Assembly: GCA_900143635.1 (NCBI GenBank)
Contig: FREY01000008.1
Coordinates: 1 to 64,000, forward strand
Direction: 5' to 3'
DNA from: Rhodobacteraceae bacterium Alg231-04
GTDB taxonomy: Bacteria; Pseudomonadota; Alphaproteobacteria; Rhodobacterales; Rhodobacteraceae
Length of the DNA: 64,000 nucleotides
Shown: positions 54,417 through 63,396 of the stretch, one piece after another
Layout: each line of letters opens with the position of its first letter
How positions within the stretch are numbered: position 1 is the stretch's first letter
The notes under the pieces: model-generated
Databases searched by the model: none
What the model saw: the letters and a program-made list of their open reading frames with translations, nothing else
What the model was told of the DNA's origin: nothing
Position numbers and translations under genes: made by a program

Positions 54417-55063
54417 TCGGTCTCTCCTGCCTGCCCGTGCCGCCAAACGGAGGCCGCGGGATCAAACATTGCCATTGCCTGTAAGCTATCCGGCAAGCCC
54501 ATGCCCCGCAGCCTATAATGCGTGTCGTCCAGCTGCGCTGTCCAGATGGCGGTTGCTCCGGCCCCCAAAGACAGTCCCTGATCGGCCGCTTGCTGCGCCT
54601 GCGTACAAACCTCGGCCACGCCGAGGGCGGCTGGATCGGCCAGCGTCACACCGGCCAGACGATCGGCCAGCGCGGCGCGGCCGAGGTCAAGTTCCAATGT
54701 GTCCAGCGCGATCTCCTCGAGTTGGGCAAAGACCGCGTCATTGGCAAAATGGCGCCGCGTGGTATCAGACCCCGCACAAGGCGCCGCCAGGGTCAGCGGG
54801 TATTGCCGCCCCACCCGGTCGACCGATGCCATCAGAATGCCGCTGACCGCGCGCGCGCCACACAGTCCGGGTGCAAGCGAAAACCGCCAGATCGGCGCGC
54901 TGAGATAACAACCTTCCCATCTGGCCCCCATATGGGCGCGCATACCGACCAGCATGGTCTGCATCCAGTCATCCCACGGACGCACAAACCCGCCCGGCAG
55001 GTTCAGCCGCAGAAAATCCCCCAAGGCGGGGATTTTCCCAAAGGCTCCGAACCCGGCCTCCAT
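54413..55063 (-). CDS. tagF: T6SS-associated protein TagF (ImpM)
   Basis: 216 residues matching the TagF/ImpM (SciT) family: GFGAFGKIPALGDFLRLNLPGGFVRPWDDWMQ at the N-terminus, FSLAPGLCGARAVSGILMASVDRVGRQYPLT in mid-protein. The family is a post-translational brake on T6SS acting with the FHA protein. It is coupled to tssM (TGATG) and to pppA (ATGA), so the control genes are co-translated with the membrane complex. Confidence 0.92.
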   Translation of the reverse strand: MEAGFGAFGKIPALGDFLRLNLPGGFVRPWDDWMQTMLVGMRAHMGARWEGCYLSAPIWRFSLAPGLCGARAVSGILMASVDRVGRQYPLTLAAPCAGSDTTRRHFANDAVFAQLEEIALDTLELDLGRAALADRLAGVTLADPAALGVAEVCTQAQQAADQGLSLGAGATAIWTAQLDDTHYRLRGMGLPDSLQAMAMFDPAASVWRHGQAGETE

Positions 55064-58000
55064 CAGAAGGATTTCGGGCAGCTGAACTCACTGAGCGCAG
55101 GCAGGGCAAAGGGATTCAGCACCGACCCGGACTGCATCTGGAAGATGGCAATCCGCCCGCCGATGTTAAAGATCACCCGGTTGCGATCCGACACATTGGT
55201 GCGCCGCAGCTCGGCCGCGCTCAGCAGTCGGAACCAGGCCCATGGCCCGTCGCGCCCCAGCGAATTCCCCACATCCTTGCGGACAGGCTGAAGGGTGACG
55301 CGGGCCATGCCAACCGCCCCCGGCCAGTTGATGGCAAAGGGTTTGGGCGCATCCTTATGGCTGAACTTCACCGTCTGACCGTCGATCTCAAGGATGATTT
55401 CCTTGGCTTTGGGGTCCAGCGCCTCGGGTGTCATCTGGAATTTGACCGAGGGTTCGGGACCGGCACTGAAGAAGGCATCGCGGATTTCGGCTGCGTTCTG
55501 CATTTGCTTCAGAACGGCCGGCGAGATGCCCAAATCGGTGTCGTTGACCCGCCGCCAGGCCCAGGGCCGTGACCTTGTGTCGACATAATCGCGTAGGTTT
55601 TCGTTGAAGAAACTGTCGATCAACCCGCCGGGCGCAAACAGCCGCGCGAAATCCTGGATCGCCACATCCGCGCCGGCGCGCCGGTCAAACGGGTAGCGTT
55701 TAGAAATCGCCTGCTCGCAGAAGGGCAGCACCTGTGCCTGCCAGCGCGCATTGATCGACGCGCGGGTGCCATCGGCAGTGATGCCCGACGACCCGGTGGT
55801 GATCTGGGTGGCCCAACGCGGGATCGGACCCTCCATCCGTTTTGCCACTTCCTGGAAGCGCACGATGGCACTGGCCTGAGCGGCACCGCCGACGCCAACC
55901 CCGCCCGAGAAGGACAGTTTGTTCAGCTCCTGGTAAACCTCGGTCAACCGTCCCATCAGGTCCGACAGCCGCGACGGCTGCCCATCCGGTTCCGCAACCA
56001 GTTCCTGCAACCAGGAAAACCGGTCTTCGACATAGGCACCCGGCGCCTGAGGCGGTGCACCACCGCCTGCGGCAACCGATCCGCGCAGCGTTTCCAGGAA
56101 CAGCTGGCTGCGGCTGCTGAGCGAGGATTGCAGCTCAAGCACGCCGATCTCCTGCGCACCACTGGCCAGTCCTTCGCTCGGGTCTGAACTGCGTTCCTCG
56201 GTGAGCCGGGTTTCCTCGGCCACCGCGTTCAGAATATTGACCAGCGGAGAGGTCGGTCCCGACAGCACATTGGCCACCTCAACCGCATGGCTGAGGCTTT
56301 CCATCGGTACAATGTCGATATCGCCGAGGATCTGGTCATAGCGCGAGATAAAGTCGTTGTAATAGAGATCCAGCACATCGCGGCTCATGGCGACCAGCGC
56401 CAGATCCGATTGCTCACTGGCACCACGCGGACCTAGCACCCAGCTTTCGCGCTGAATACGGGTGGCGACACCCAGAGCCTCGTCCAGGAAGACGGTATTG
56501 AAGCCCTGATAGGTGAAGATCCCTTCGATCCCCTCGTTCAGAGGCTTGCCGGAAGACCGCACCATCACCCGGCCAATGGCGGGGCCACCAATATCGGTGA
56601 GGCGCCATTCCGTCAGCTCGCGGGCGCGCGGCGAACTGATGATCCCGTTATAGACGCGCTGCGCCAGCGGCATTTCTGACAACAGACCCTGGATCTGTTC
56701 GACCAGCGGACCGTTGAGTGCAATATCGTCCATCGGACGCGACAACAGCGCCTCAAGATGATCGCCGAGGTCGTTGCGAATGACCTCGCGACCCGGACCG
56801 GCAAAAGCCACTGACCAATCCAGCCCCATCCACTCGCTGACCAGATCCTGATTCATTGGACCCTGCTGGCCCAGCATCAGATAGATTTTGAGCGCCTCAT
56901 AGAGGAATTCGGTGTTGTTCAGGTTGGCCTGCATCTGATCTTCGAGCCGCAGCAGCAGCCGTGGCAGCAGATGCTGGTTCAGCGCCGCGCTATAGGTCTG
57001 CGCCGCCTGATTGCCCAACACCTTACCCTGATAAAGACCATAGGTCAGGCTGCGGTCGGGATCAGGATCAGACAGGGCCGGATTGGCTGGCATGTCGCGC
57101 AGCACGTTCAGCGCCGGGACCACGCCCGGCAGATCGCTGTCCTCGATCGGGCTGGCCGGGATCTGTGCCGCCAGTGTCCGGAAATCCTCGACGTCCTTGG
57201 CAGCGGCGGTCAGCATTCCGGCATTGCCCAGATAGCTGCGCCCCCAAAGGGCGGAAAGGCCTATGGCGGCCAGAATTGCCGCCGTGACCGAGATACGCTT
57301 GACCCAGCGATAGCGGCGTTCGACCTTATCGTCGGCGCTGACAAGACCCGCCTCAGGAAAGACCACACCCTGAAACAGGCGGGTCAGGAAGAAGGAGCGA
57401 CCGCTGCCGCGCCCGGTGCCAATGGCCTGGCGGCCAATGCCAAAGGTACGCGCCATGCCCATCATCAGACGGTCAATCGGGGTGCCTTCCTGCGTACCCG
57501 AAGTGAAATAGACGCCGCGCAGCAGGTGGCGTTTCTCAAAACGGTTGTCCTGAAACACCTCCTGCAGGAACGCGCCAGCAGTGCCGCGAACCGAGGCAAG
57601 CTGCGCCGGAAAGCCACTGATCAGGCTGCGGCGCTGGAAATCGGTCTCTTGCTGCATCCGCTCCAGCGATTGCGCATTGAGCTGCCCCAGAAGCTGGCCG
57701 AATTCTGCATCAAAAGCCGCGACCGGGTTGATCTCGGCCTTGGTCTTTTTCTGCAATGGCAGGGTGAAACCCCAGACCTGCTCGCGCTCTTCTTTGCCCA
57801 GCGTGTCAAAGTATTCGGTGAAGCCGGCAATCAGATCCGACTTGGTGAACAGCACATAGACCGGGAACCGCACACCCAGTTTCTCGCGCAACTCGTGCAG
57901 GCGGCGGCGGATCGCAGCGGCATGATTTTTCTGAGTAATTTCATCCTGAAGGAACAGGTCCGACAGCGAGATTGCCACAATGGCACCGTTGATTGGCTGC

Positions 58001-58641
58001 CGTTTGCGGTATTTCTTCAGCAGGCCAAGAAAGCCGATCCAGCCGGCATTGTCTTCGCTCATGCCGCTGTCCTGCGTGGTGTAGCGGCCCGCAGTATCGA
58101 TCAGCACCGCGTCATTGGTGAACCACCAATCGCAGTTCCGGGTGCCGCCAACACCGCCAATGGCTGTCCCGCCCGCGGCATCGGCCAGCGGGAATTGCAG
58201 GCCGGAGTTCACAATCGCGGTGGTCTTGCCCGCGCCCGGCGGGCCGATCATCACATACCAGGGCAGCTCGTACAGGTGTTTGCGGCCCAGTTTGGATTTG
58301 CGCAATGCGGCCAGGGCCTGCTTCAGCTTACCTTTCAGCTCACCCAGTTCGGCCTGAACCAGCTCGTCCTCTTCGTCGCCATCATCCACCGAGTCGACAA
58401 TGTCGTCGGCCATATCTTTGTCGCGTTTGGCCCGACGCATGAACACGATCAGCAGGAAGGTCAGCGCCAGCAGCGTCACCACCCCAACACCAATGATCCG
58501 CGCAATCACCGATTCAAAGGGATAGCTCTGCCCGAAGCCGATATACGGACCCAAAAACCACAGAAAGACGCAGAGGCAGAGCGCGGCGATAATGGTCAGG
58601 CCGACGCTGCCAAAGATTTTGCGCATCCAGTTGCGGATCAT
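55063..58641 (-). CDS. tssM: T6SS inner-membrane protein TssM (IcmF)
   Basis: 1192 residues, a normal length for IcmF proteins. Two N-terminal membrane helices (LTIIAALCLCVFLWFLGPYIG; VGVVTLLALTFLLIVFMRR) precede a cytoplasmic GTPase-like domain with Walker A GPPGAGKTTAI and DTAGRYTTQD. A third helix (ISVTAAILAAIGLSALWGRSYL, ~450) leads to the large periplasmic IcmF-related region and a C-terminal beta domain ending FSCPKSF. It forms the T6SS membrane complex with TssL (and TssJ, not seen here). Its ATG overlaps the tssL stop. Confidence 0.97.
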   Translation of the reverse strand: MIRNWMRKIFGSVGLTIIAALCLCVFLWFLGPYIGFGQSYPFESVIARIIGVGVVTLLALTFLLIVFMRRAKRDKDMADDIVDSVDDGDEEDELVQAELGELKGKLKQALAALRKSKLGRKHLYELPWYVMIGPPGAGKTTAIVNSGLQFPLADAAGGTAIGGVGGTRNCDWWFTNDAVLIDTAGRYTTQDSGMSEDNAGWIGFLGLLKKYRKRQPINGAIVAISLSDLFLQDEITQKNHAAAIRRRLHELREKLGVRFPVYVLFTKSDLIAGFTEYFDTLGKEEREQVWGFTLPLQKKTKAEINPVAAFDAEFGQLLGQLNAQSLERMQQETDFQRRSLISGFPAQLASVRGTAGAFLQEVFQDNRFEKRHLLRGVYFTSGTQEGTPIDRLMMGMARTFGIGRQAIGTGRGSGRSFFLTRLFQGVVFPEAGLVSADDKVERRYRWVKRISVTAAILAAIGLSALWGRSYLGNAGMLTAAAKDVEDFRTLAAQIPASPIEDSDLPGVVPALNVLRDMPANPALSDPDPDRSLTYGLYQGKVLGNQAAQTYSAALNQHLLPRLLLRLEDQMQANLNNTEFLYEALKIYLMLGQQGPMNQDLVSEWMGLDWSVAFAGPGREVIRNDLGDHLEALLSRPMDDIALNGPLVEQIQGLLSEMPLAQRVYNGIISSPRARELTEWRLTDIGGPAIGRVMVRSSGKPLNEGIEGIFTYQGFNTVFLDEALGVATRIQRESWVLGPRGASEQSDLALVAMSRDVLDLYYNDFISRYDQILGDIDIVPMESLSHAVEVANVLSGPTSPLVNILNAVAEETRLTEERSSDPSEGLASGAQEIGVLELQSSLSSRSQLFLETLRGSVAAGGGAPPQAPGAYVEDRFSWLQELVAEPDGQPSRLSDLMGRLTEVYQELNKLSFSGGVGVGGAAQASAIVRFQEVAKRMEGPIPRWATQITTGSSGITADGTRASINARWQAQVLPFCEQAISKRYPFDRRAGADVAIQDFARLFAPGGLIDSFFNENLRDYVDTRSRPWAWRRVNDTDLGISPAVLKQMQNAAEIRDAFFSAGPEPSVKFQMTPEALDPKAKEIILEIDGQTVKFSHKDAPKPFAINWPGAVGMARVTLQPVRKDVGNSLGRDGPWAWFRLLSAAELRRTNVSDRNRVIFNIGGRIAIFQMQSGSVLNPFALPALSEFSCPKSF

Positions 58642-60056
58642 GATGCGTCCTTTCTAACGAGAACGATTTCGATGCGCCGGTTCCGGGCGCGGCCTTCACG
58701 GGTGTCATTGGCAGCGATCGGATCCTTGTCGGCGCGTCCCTGCGCCTCCAGACGGGACCCGTCTTCGATCAGACCGGCGATCTTCTCCATCACCGATTCA
58801 GCCCGCGCCAACGACAGGTGCATGTTCGACGGAAAGCGCGACGAGCGGATCGGAACATTGTCGGAATGACCCACAATGATGATCGGTCCCTCTTGTTCGT
58901 TCAAGGCGCGCGCCACCCGGCTCAGGGGTTCGTCAAAGGCCTTTTCCAGCCGTGCCGATCCCGATCCAAACATCCCCGATCCGGCAATGCGGATGGTGAT
59001 GGTGCTATTGTCCTGGAATACTTCCACCAGCTTCTGCTCGATTTCCTCTTCCAGGAAACCGGCAACCTGCGTCACCTGCTCTACCGTTGGCGCCGGCGGT
59101 GGTGGCGGCGGCGGTGCCCGACGGAACAGCTCGGCCACTTGGCCACTGTCCAGCACCGACAGCTGGCCCAGCACCCGTTCGCTCTGCTGGTTCAGCAGAT
59201 AAGTGAGGCTGAGGAAGGCAATGGTCAGCGTCAGCGCCAGTGCCGACAGAGTGATCCAGACCGGTTTCCACAGCGCCAGCACTTTATGCGGCTGGTCCAG
59301 CCCCTTCCAGTTCGGCGACAGATCCCGCTCGACGACGCCGCGCTGGCCACGGATAATGCGCGCCAAACCGGCCCGGATCTGCAGATGCTTGTCCGATCCG
59401 TTCTGTTCCACCCGCAAGCGGCCTTCAAAGCCCAGAGAAAGGCAGACATACAGGAATTCAAGCAGGTCAATATTCTTGCCCGGCTCCTTTTCCAGCCGTG
59501 CCAGCAGATCATAAAACCGGTCGCCGCCCACGGTTTCCTTGTGGAAGGTGCCAACCATAGATTGCTGGGCCCAGACCGACTGGCCGCCCCAGGGCGTGTT
59601 CAGCACCACATCATCCAGCGTGGCGCAGATCGCGTAGCGGGCAATCTTCACGTCCTGCGCGTCGATCTGTGCCTGCAGGGCCTGATTTTCAAATCCGCGC
59701 ACCTCGCCCACAACCGAGCGGCGCAGCTTGTCCGGGTCCATATGCTGGGCCCGGTTGCGGATCCGGCTGACCAGAGAAAACAGGCTGGACGCGGCGGCGT
59801 TCAGCGGGTTCATCCCCGTCACACCCTGCTCGACGCCGGGCTCTCCGCTGGTGGCACTGCCCGCACGCGCGCCAGAGGTCGGCACGCCAATGGGCTGCTC
59901 TGCACCCGCATTGGGTTGACCCGCAAACGGGACCTCTGCCGCCTGCTGTTGCGGCGGCGTGGGTGCGGCCTGAAGGGTCCGGCGACCACCGGGGTTTGGT
60001 TTGATGACCGTTCTGTCGGCATCATCTGGTTCGGCAAAAGGATCCTTGTCAGACAC
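58638..60056 (-). CDS. tssL: T6SS protein TssL (DotU) fused to OmpA domain
   Basis: 472 residues with a GTG start. A Pro/Ala-rich N-terminal stretch precedes the DotU domain (~75-270: NPLNAAASSLFSLVSRIRN, RYAICATLDDVVLNTPWG). One membrane helix (VWITLSALALTLTIAFLSLTYLL) follows, then a proline run (RRAPPPPPPPAP) and an OmpA-like domain (~330-470: IRIAGSGMFGSGSARLE, IIIVGHSDNVPIRSSRFPSNMHLS). The extended form with its own peptidoglycan-binding domain anchors the complex to the wall. It is translationally coupled to tssM. Confidence 0.96.
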   Translation of the reverse strand: MSDKDPFAEPDDADRTVIKPNPGGRRTLQAAPTPPQQQAAEVPFAGQPNAGAEQPIGVPTSGARAGSATSGEPGVEQGVTGMNPLNAAASSLFSLVSRIRNRAQHMDPDKLRRSVVGEVRGFENQALQAQIDAQDVKIARYAICATLDDVVLNTPWGGQSVWAQQSMVGTFHKETVGGDRFYDLLARLEKEPGKNIDLLEFLYVCLSLGFEGRLRVEQNGSDKHLQIRAGLARIIRGQRGVVERDLSPNWKGLDQPHKVLALWKPVWITLSALALTLTIAFLSLTYLLNQQSERVLGQLSVLDSGQVAELFRRAPPPPPPPAPTVEQVTQVAGFLEEEIEQKLVEVFQDNSTITIRIAGSGMFGSGSARLEKAFDEPLSRVARALNEQEGPIIIVGHSDNVPIRSSRFPSNMHLSLARAESVMEKIAGLIEDGSRLEAQGRADKDPIAANDTREGRARNRRIEIVLVRKDAS

Positions 60057-60100
60057 TTGGCTTTGCCTTTCTTGTTTGGTTCCGCGTCATACCGGCAGTT

Positions 60101-61441
60101 CTACCCTTGCCGGATGGCCCAGAGCTCCATCGTGAGCCCCGGAAATTCGCCCGAAACATGGACGGCAATACCGCCGGACGTGGACATTTTGCCCCAATGC
60201 GGGTTGTCTCCGTCCAGCTCGAAATACACCACCCCGGCGTGATAGGGGATCTGCCGCGGCGCAACCGGCAGCGGCCGCAGCGGGATGCCCGGCAGTGCCG
60301 AGTTGACCAGCTGGCGGATTTCCTCGACCGGGCCGACCTTGACCTGATTGGCAAAGTGGCGACGCACTTTTTCCGCCGGGATATCCGCCTTGACCGCCAG
60401 CACAAAGCCCGCCGTCGACAGCAGTTTACGATCGGCAATGACGCCAACGCTGATGCCGTATTTGCGCGGATCCAGCGGGATCGAAATCGCCGTCGCTTCC
60501 AGCACCGAAGACAGATACTGACGCAGGGCCTTGATCACCGGCGCGAAGGTGGCGGTCAGATTGTCATGGGCATAGGGGGCAAACTCAGGGGGCACCTTGT
60601 CGGCGGCCATAAAGGTCGCCAGCTCTCCGGCCAGACCAATACAGGCGCGATAAAAGGCTTCGGGATGCAGATTGCGGATGCCGTTCATGTGGCGCAGCAG
60701 CGGCTGGGCCCGGTTCACGCACATCAGCAAAAGGAAATCCGAGATTTCCGCCACGCCCTTGGCGGCACCGCCCTCGGACAGACGCCCGGCCAGCGCCGAC
60801 ATCCGGTGGCTCAGCAGCCCGTCCAGCTCCTGGGCGAAATCACGCAGCGTTGAGGCCGCGCGGATATCGGTGGCAGACGGGACAAAGGCCTTGTCCAGAA
60901 TGATCTCGCGATCCGATTTTACCTCGACGATGCGGGCGATCGGAATGGCCAGCCGGTCTGACAGGTCATCGACCTCCAGCGCAAACTGCAGGCGCAGCTT
61001 GCCGACGCCCATGGTCACTGCCTTCTTGCCGGTGCTGGTCACATCGGTGACCTCCAGCTCCGCTGGGCGCAGCCGGGCAGCGGACAGTTCCGCGCCGGTC
61101 ATGTCCACTTCCAGCGCACCCTGACGGCGCTGCGGCACGGTCAGATAGACAACGCAATTCTTGATCGTGTCGGGCACTTCCAGAGCGGGGGGGTGATCCT
61201 CGGCGGCGGGCACCCGGAAAACGGTGCCATCCTGGGTCAGACCACTGCAGGATTTGATCGCGAACTGGCCGACCTTCAGCACCTCTTCGTCGATCTCCAG
61301 CGTGCTGACACCCCAGACATAGGGGCCAACCCGATCCGCCAGACCGGACACCAGGCTTTCGAAATAGCGGTCGGCCTGCTGAAAATGATGCGGCTGCAGG
61401 AACAGACCCTCGGACCACAGAACTTTGCTGTCCCAAGACAT
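60101..61441 (-). CDS. tssK: T6SS baseplate protein TssK
   Basis: 446 residues of the TssK family: MSWDSKVLWSEGLFLQPHHFQQADRYFES at the N-terminus is diagnostic. A central region contains FLLLMCVNRAQPLLRHMNGIRNLHPEAFY, and the C-terminal beta domain GIPLRPLPVAPRQIPYHAGVVYFELD binds TssL/TssM. It connects the cytoplasmic baseplate to the membrane complex. It lies between the FHA gene and tssL on the same strand with short gaps. Confidence 0.97.
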   Translation of the reverse strand: MSWDSKVLWSEGLFLQPHHFQQADRYFESLVSGLADRVGPYVWGVSTLEIDEEVLKVGQFAIKSCSGLTQDGTVFRVPAAEDHPPALEVPDTIKNCVVYLTVPQRRQGALEVDMTGAELSAARLRPAELEVTDVTSTGKKAVTMGVGKLRLQFALEVDDLSDRLAIPIARIVEVKSDREIILDKAFVPSATDIRAASTLRDFAQELDGLLSHRMSALAGRLSEGGAAKGVAEISDFLLLMCVNRAQPLLRHMNGIRNLHPEAFYRACIGLAGELATFMAADKVPPEFAPYAHDNLTATFAPVIKALRQYLSSVLEATAISIPLDPRKYGISVGVIADRKLLSTAGFVLAVKADIPAEKVRRHFANQVKVGPVEEIRQLVNSALPGIPLRPLPVAPRQIPYHAGVVYFELDGDNPHWGKMSTSGGIAVHVSGEFPGLTMELWAIRQG

Positions 61442-61466
61442 CAGACAGTTCCTTCTTGATTGTTAT

Positions 61467-63083
61467 TCATTTCAACTTGTCCAATTGTTCCCTGTAGGCC
61501 CGCGCAAATTCGCGGGCAAACAGTTCGTGAAAATCATTCTCTGCCTGATCCGAGATACTGGCATACATATTCTCATAGATCTCCCAATAGCGCGCTTTGC
61601 GGCTTTTGAGCATCGCCCCCAAGCCGCCGCCACTGGCCAGTTGTTCTTCCAGCACCACCGGGTCCAGCTTGCCCAGAATGCCTTTGATCGCGGCGTTCAT
61701 CCCGGTGACCATTGCCACCTCATGCGCCTTGATGTCATCCAGCGCCTGTTCAGCCGCCGCTGTGGCATCCAGATAGCCCTTGGCCGAGGGTTTCACCATC
61801 GCCTCGATCGCCTGTTCCGGGCTGATCGAGAATTTCAGCGGGTTGTTTCCGCCGGCCTGGATCATCGTCTGTTCAATGCGGAATTCAGATTTGATCGAGG
61901 TGCGCGTCATCAGGATTTCGCGCGTTCCCTCGACAAGAATGCGCATCACATGGCCCATCCGCGCCATGGTCGCGGTCAGCTCTTCGGGGCGCAGAGGCAC
62001 ATCACCGGCGCCAAGCGCGCGCAAAAAGGCCTGCGCGGCCTCGTCATTGCCACCCGACGCATTGCCTGCGGGCTGCACCACTGGCTGTGGCTCTGGTCTG
62101 GCTGCCGGTTCAGGCGCGGGCTCTGCGGGCGCAACTGGTGCGGGGTCCGGCATCACCTCGGCGATTGGCGCAGGCTCGGGGCTTGGCTCAGGCACAGGTT
62201 CAGGCGCTGGCTCAGGAATGGCGGCGGGCTGAACCGGCGGAGCACTGTCTGCCTGTGGCAACGGCCCCAGACCCAGATCATCATCGGCGCCAAAATCATC
62301 GGGGATGAAGGCGGCATTGCCACCAGACGAGGGTTGCGGGCTGGCAAAGGGATCCGTCGCATCGGGCCGCGCACTGCTGCCCCCCGAAGGCGACAGGAAA
62401 TCATCATCCCAGTCATCCGGAATTGCCGAGCCCGAGGCAGAGCTTTGAGGCGCGGAAAAGAATTCCTGCGAGGCAGGCGCATGGGAGGCCGTGCTGGCAC
62501 CCTGACCGGCAAAAGGATCCTCAGCAGGGGGCAGGATCGATCCCTCGTCCTCCAGCGGCGGCAACAAACCGTCTTCGCCCAGATCCTCGCGCTGAACGCC
62601 AGCTGGGCCAACCGGCCCGTCCCGCCCGCTCAGCAGATCATCCAGAAAATCGCCGCCATCACCGGGGGCGTCCAGCAGATCAGCCGCCGAAGGCGCCCGC
62701 TCGGCCAGACCGTGCGACACGGGGCCATCCGCAAGCGGATCTGCGATCAGATCCTCGGCGCGACCCGCGGCTGCGATGCTGACCAGAATTTCATAAGGGC
62801 CGACAGACAGGATATCACCGTCGTTCAGCGGCGTCGGTGTCGCCCCCAACGCCAGCTTGCCATAGTTCAGAAAGGTGCCATTCACCGACAGATCCACAGC
62901 CACGATATTGCCGTTGTGATCCTCGATCGCGCAGTGGCGGCGCGACAGCGAGCGATCCGGATCCGGCAGTGCCAGATCGTTTTCAGCACCGCGCCCGATG
63001 GTCAGGCTGGGCCCGCGCATCACCACCGGATCGCCATTGCCCGGAATGCTGCCTGTGGACTGGAATTTCAACGTCACGGTCAT
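61467..63083 (-). CDS. tagH: T6SS FHA-domain protein (Fha/TagH)
   Basis: 538 residues. The N-terminal FHA domain (~1-105) has RGPSLTIGRGAENDLALPDPDRSLSRRHCAI with the phospho-Thr-binding Arg, Ser and His, and VAVDLSVNGTFLNYG. A long acidic, Pro/Ala-rich linker (~130-345, many PEPAPEP units) follows. The C-terminal type VI FHA-associated domain (~350-535) contains FLRALGAGDVPLRPEELTATMARMGHVMRILVEGTREILMTRT. It is the expected target of the kinase/phosphatase pair and a switch for T6SS assembly. The repetitive linker explains several false antisense frames here. Confidence 0.95.
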   Translation of the reverse strand: MTVTLKFQSTGSIPGNGDPVVMRGPSLTIGRGAENDLALPDPDRSLSRRHCAIEDHNGNIVAVDLSVNGTFLNYGKLALGATPTPLNDGDILSVGPYEILVSIAAAGRAEDLIADPLADGPVSHGLAERAPSAADLLDAPGDGGDFLDDLLSGRDGPVGPAGVQREDLGEDGLLPPLEDEGSILPPAEDPFAGQGASTASHAPASQEFFSAPQSSASGSAIPDDWDDDFLSPSGGSSARPDATDPFASPQPSSGGNAAFIPDDFGADDDLGLGPLPQADSAPPVQPAAIPEPAPEPVPEPSPEPAPIAEVMPDPAPVAPAEPAPEPAARPEPQPVVQPAGNASGGNDEAAQAFLRALGAGDVPLRPEELTATMARMGHVMRILVEGTREILMTRTSIKSEFRIEQTMIQAGGNNPLKFSISPEQAIEAMVKPSAKGYLDATAAAEQALDDIKAHEVAMVTGMNAAIKGILGKLDPVVLEEQLASGGGLGAMLKSRKARYWEIYENMYASISDQAENDFHELFAREFARAYREQLDKLK

Positions 63084-63090
63084 AGGTTAA

Positions 63091-63396
63091 TCAGCCACCT
63101 GTCAATACTGTGGGGGCGCCCGCCACAATGGCCGCGCCAAGGCTGCACATATCGCCGATCCGCGCCGCCGGACGCTTGCCGATGAGCACGGTCGTTGACC
63201 CTTTGGCGATGGGGTGGGGCGGGAAATTCGCCGCCGGCGGGGCAATCAGCCCAAGGCACATATCACCAACCCGCGCGGCCGGCATTTTGCAGACCAGCAC
63301 TGTCAGCTCACACGGCGGCATGATCGGCAGCGGCGAACCCAACGTACAGGGGCCGGTATGCATGTCGGCAACACGTGCCTGCGGAGGTCCTGGCAT
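63091..63396 (-). CDS. PAAR-domain protein (T6SS spike tip)
   Basis: 101 residues from the ATG at 63396, which overlaps the previous stop (TGATG); the longer frame to 63534 is out of context. Three PAAR-like units are visible: ARVADMHTG, ARVGDMCLGL and ARIGDMCSLGAAIVAGAPTVLTGG. Proteins of this size form the sharp tip on VgrG and may carry effectors by non-covalent contact, as no toxin domain is fused. It lies between the DUF6931-like gene and the FHA gene. Confidence 0.9.
   Translation of the reverse strand: MPGPPQARVADMHTGPCTLGSPLPIMPPCELTVLVCKMPAARVGDMCLGLIAPPAANFPPHPIAKGSTTVLIGKRPAARIGDMCSLGAAIVAGAPTVLTGG

Noticed and set aside
56971-58869. 632-residue plus-strand frame
   Set aside because: Antisense to tssM, whose sequence motifs are unambiguous.
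61425-63185. 586-residue plus-strand frame
   Set aside because: Antisense to the FHA gene; produced by the repetitive Pro/Glu-rich linker.
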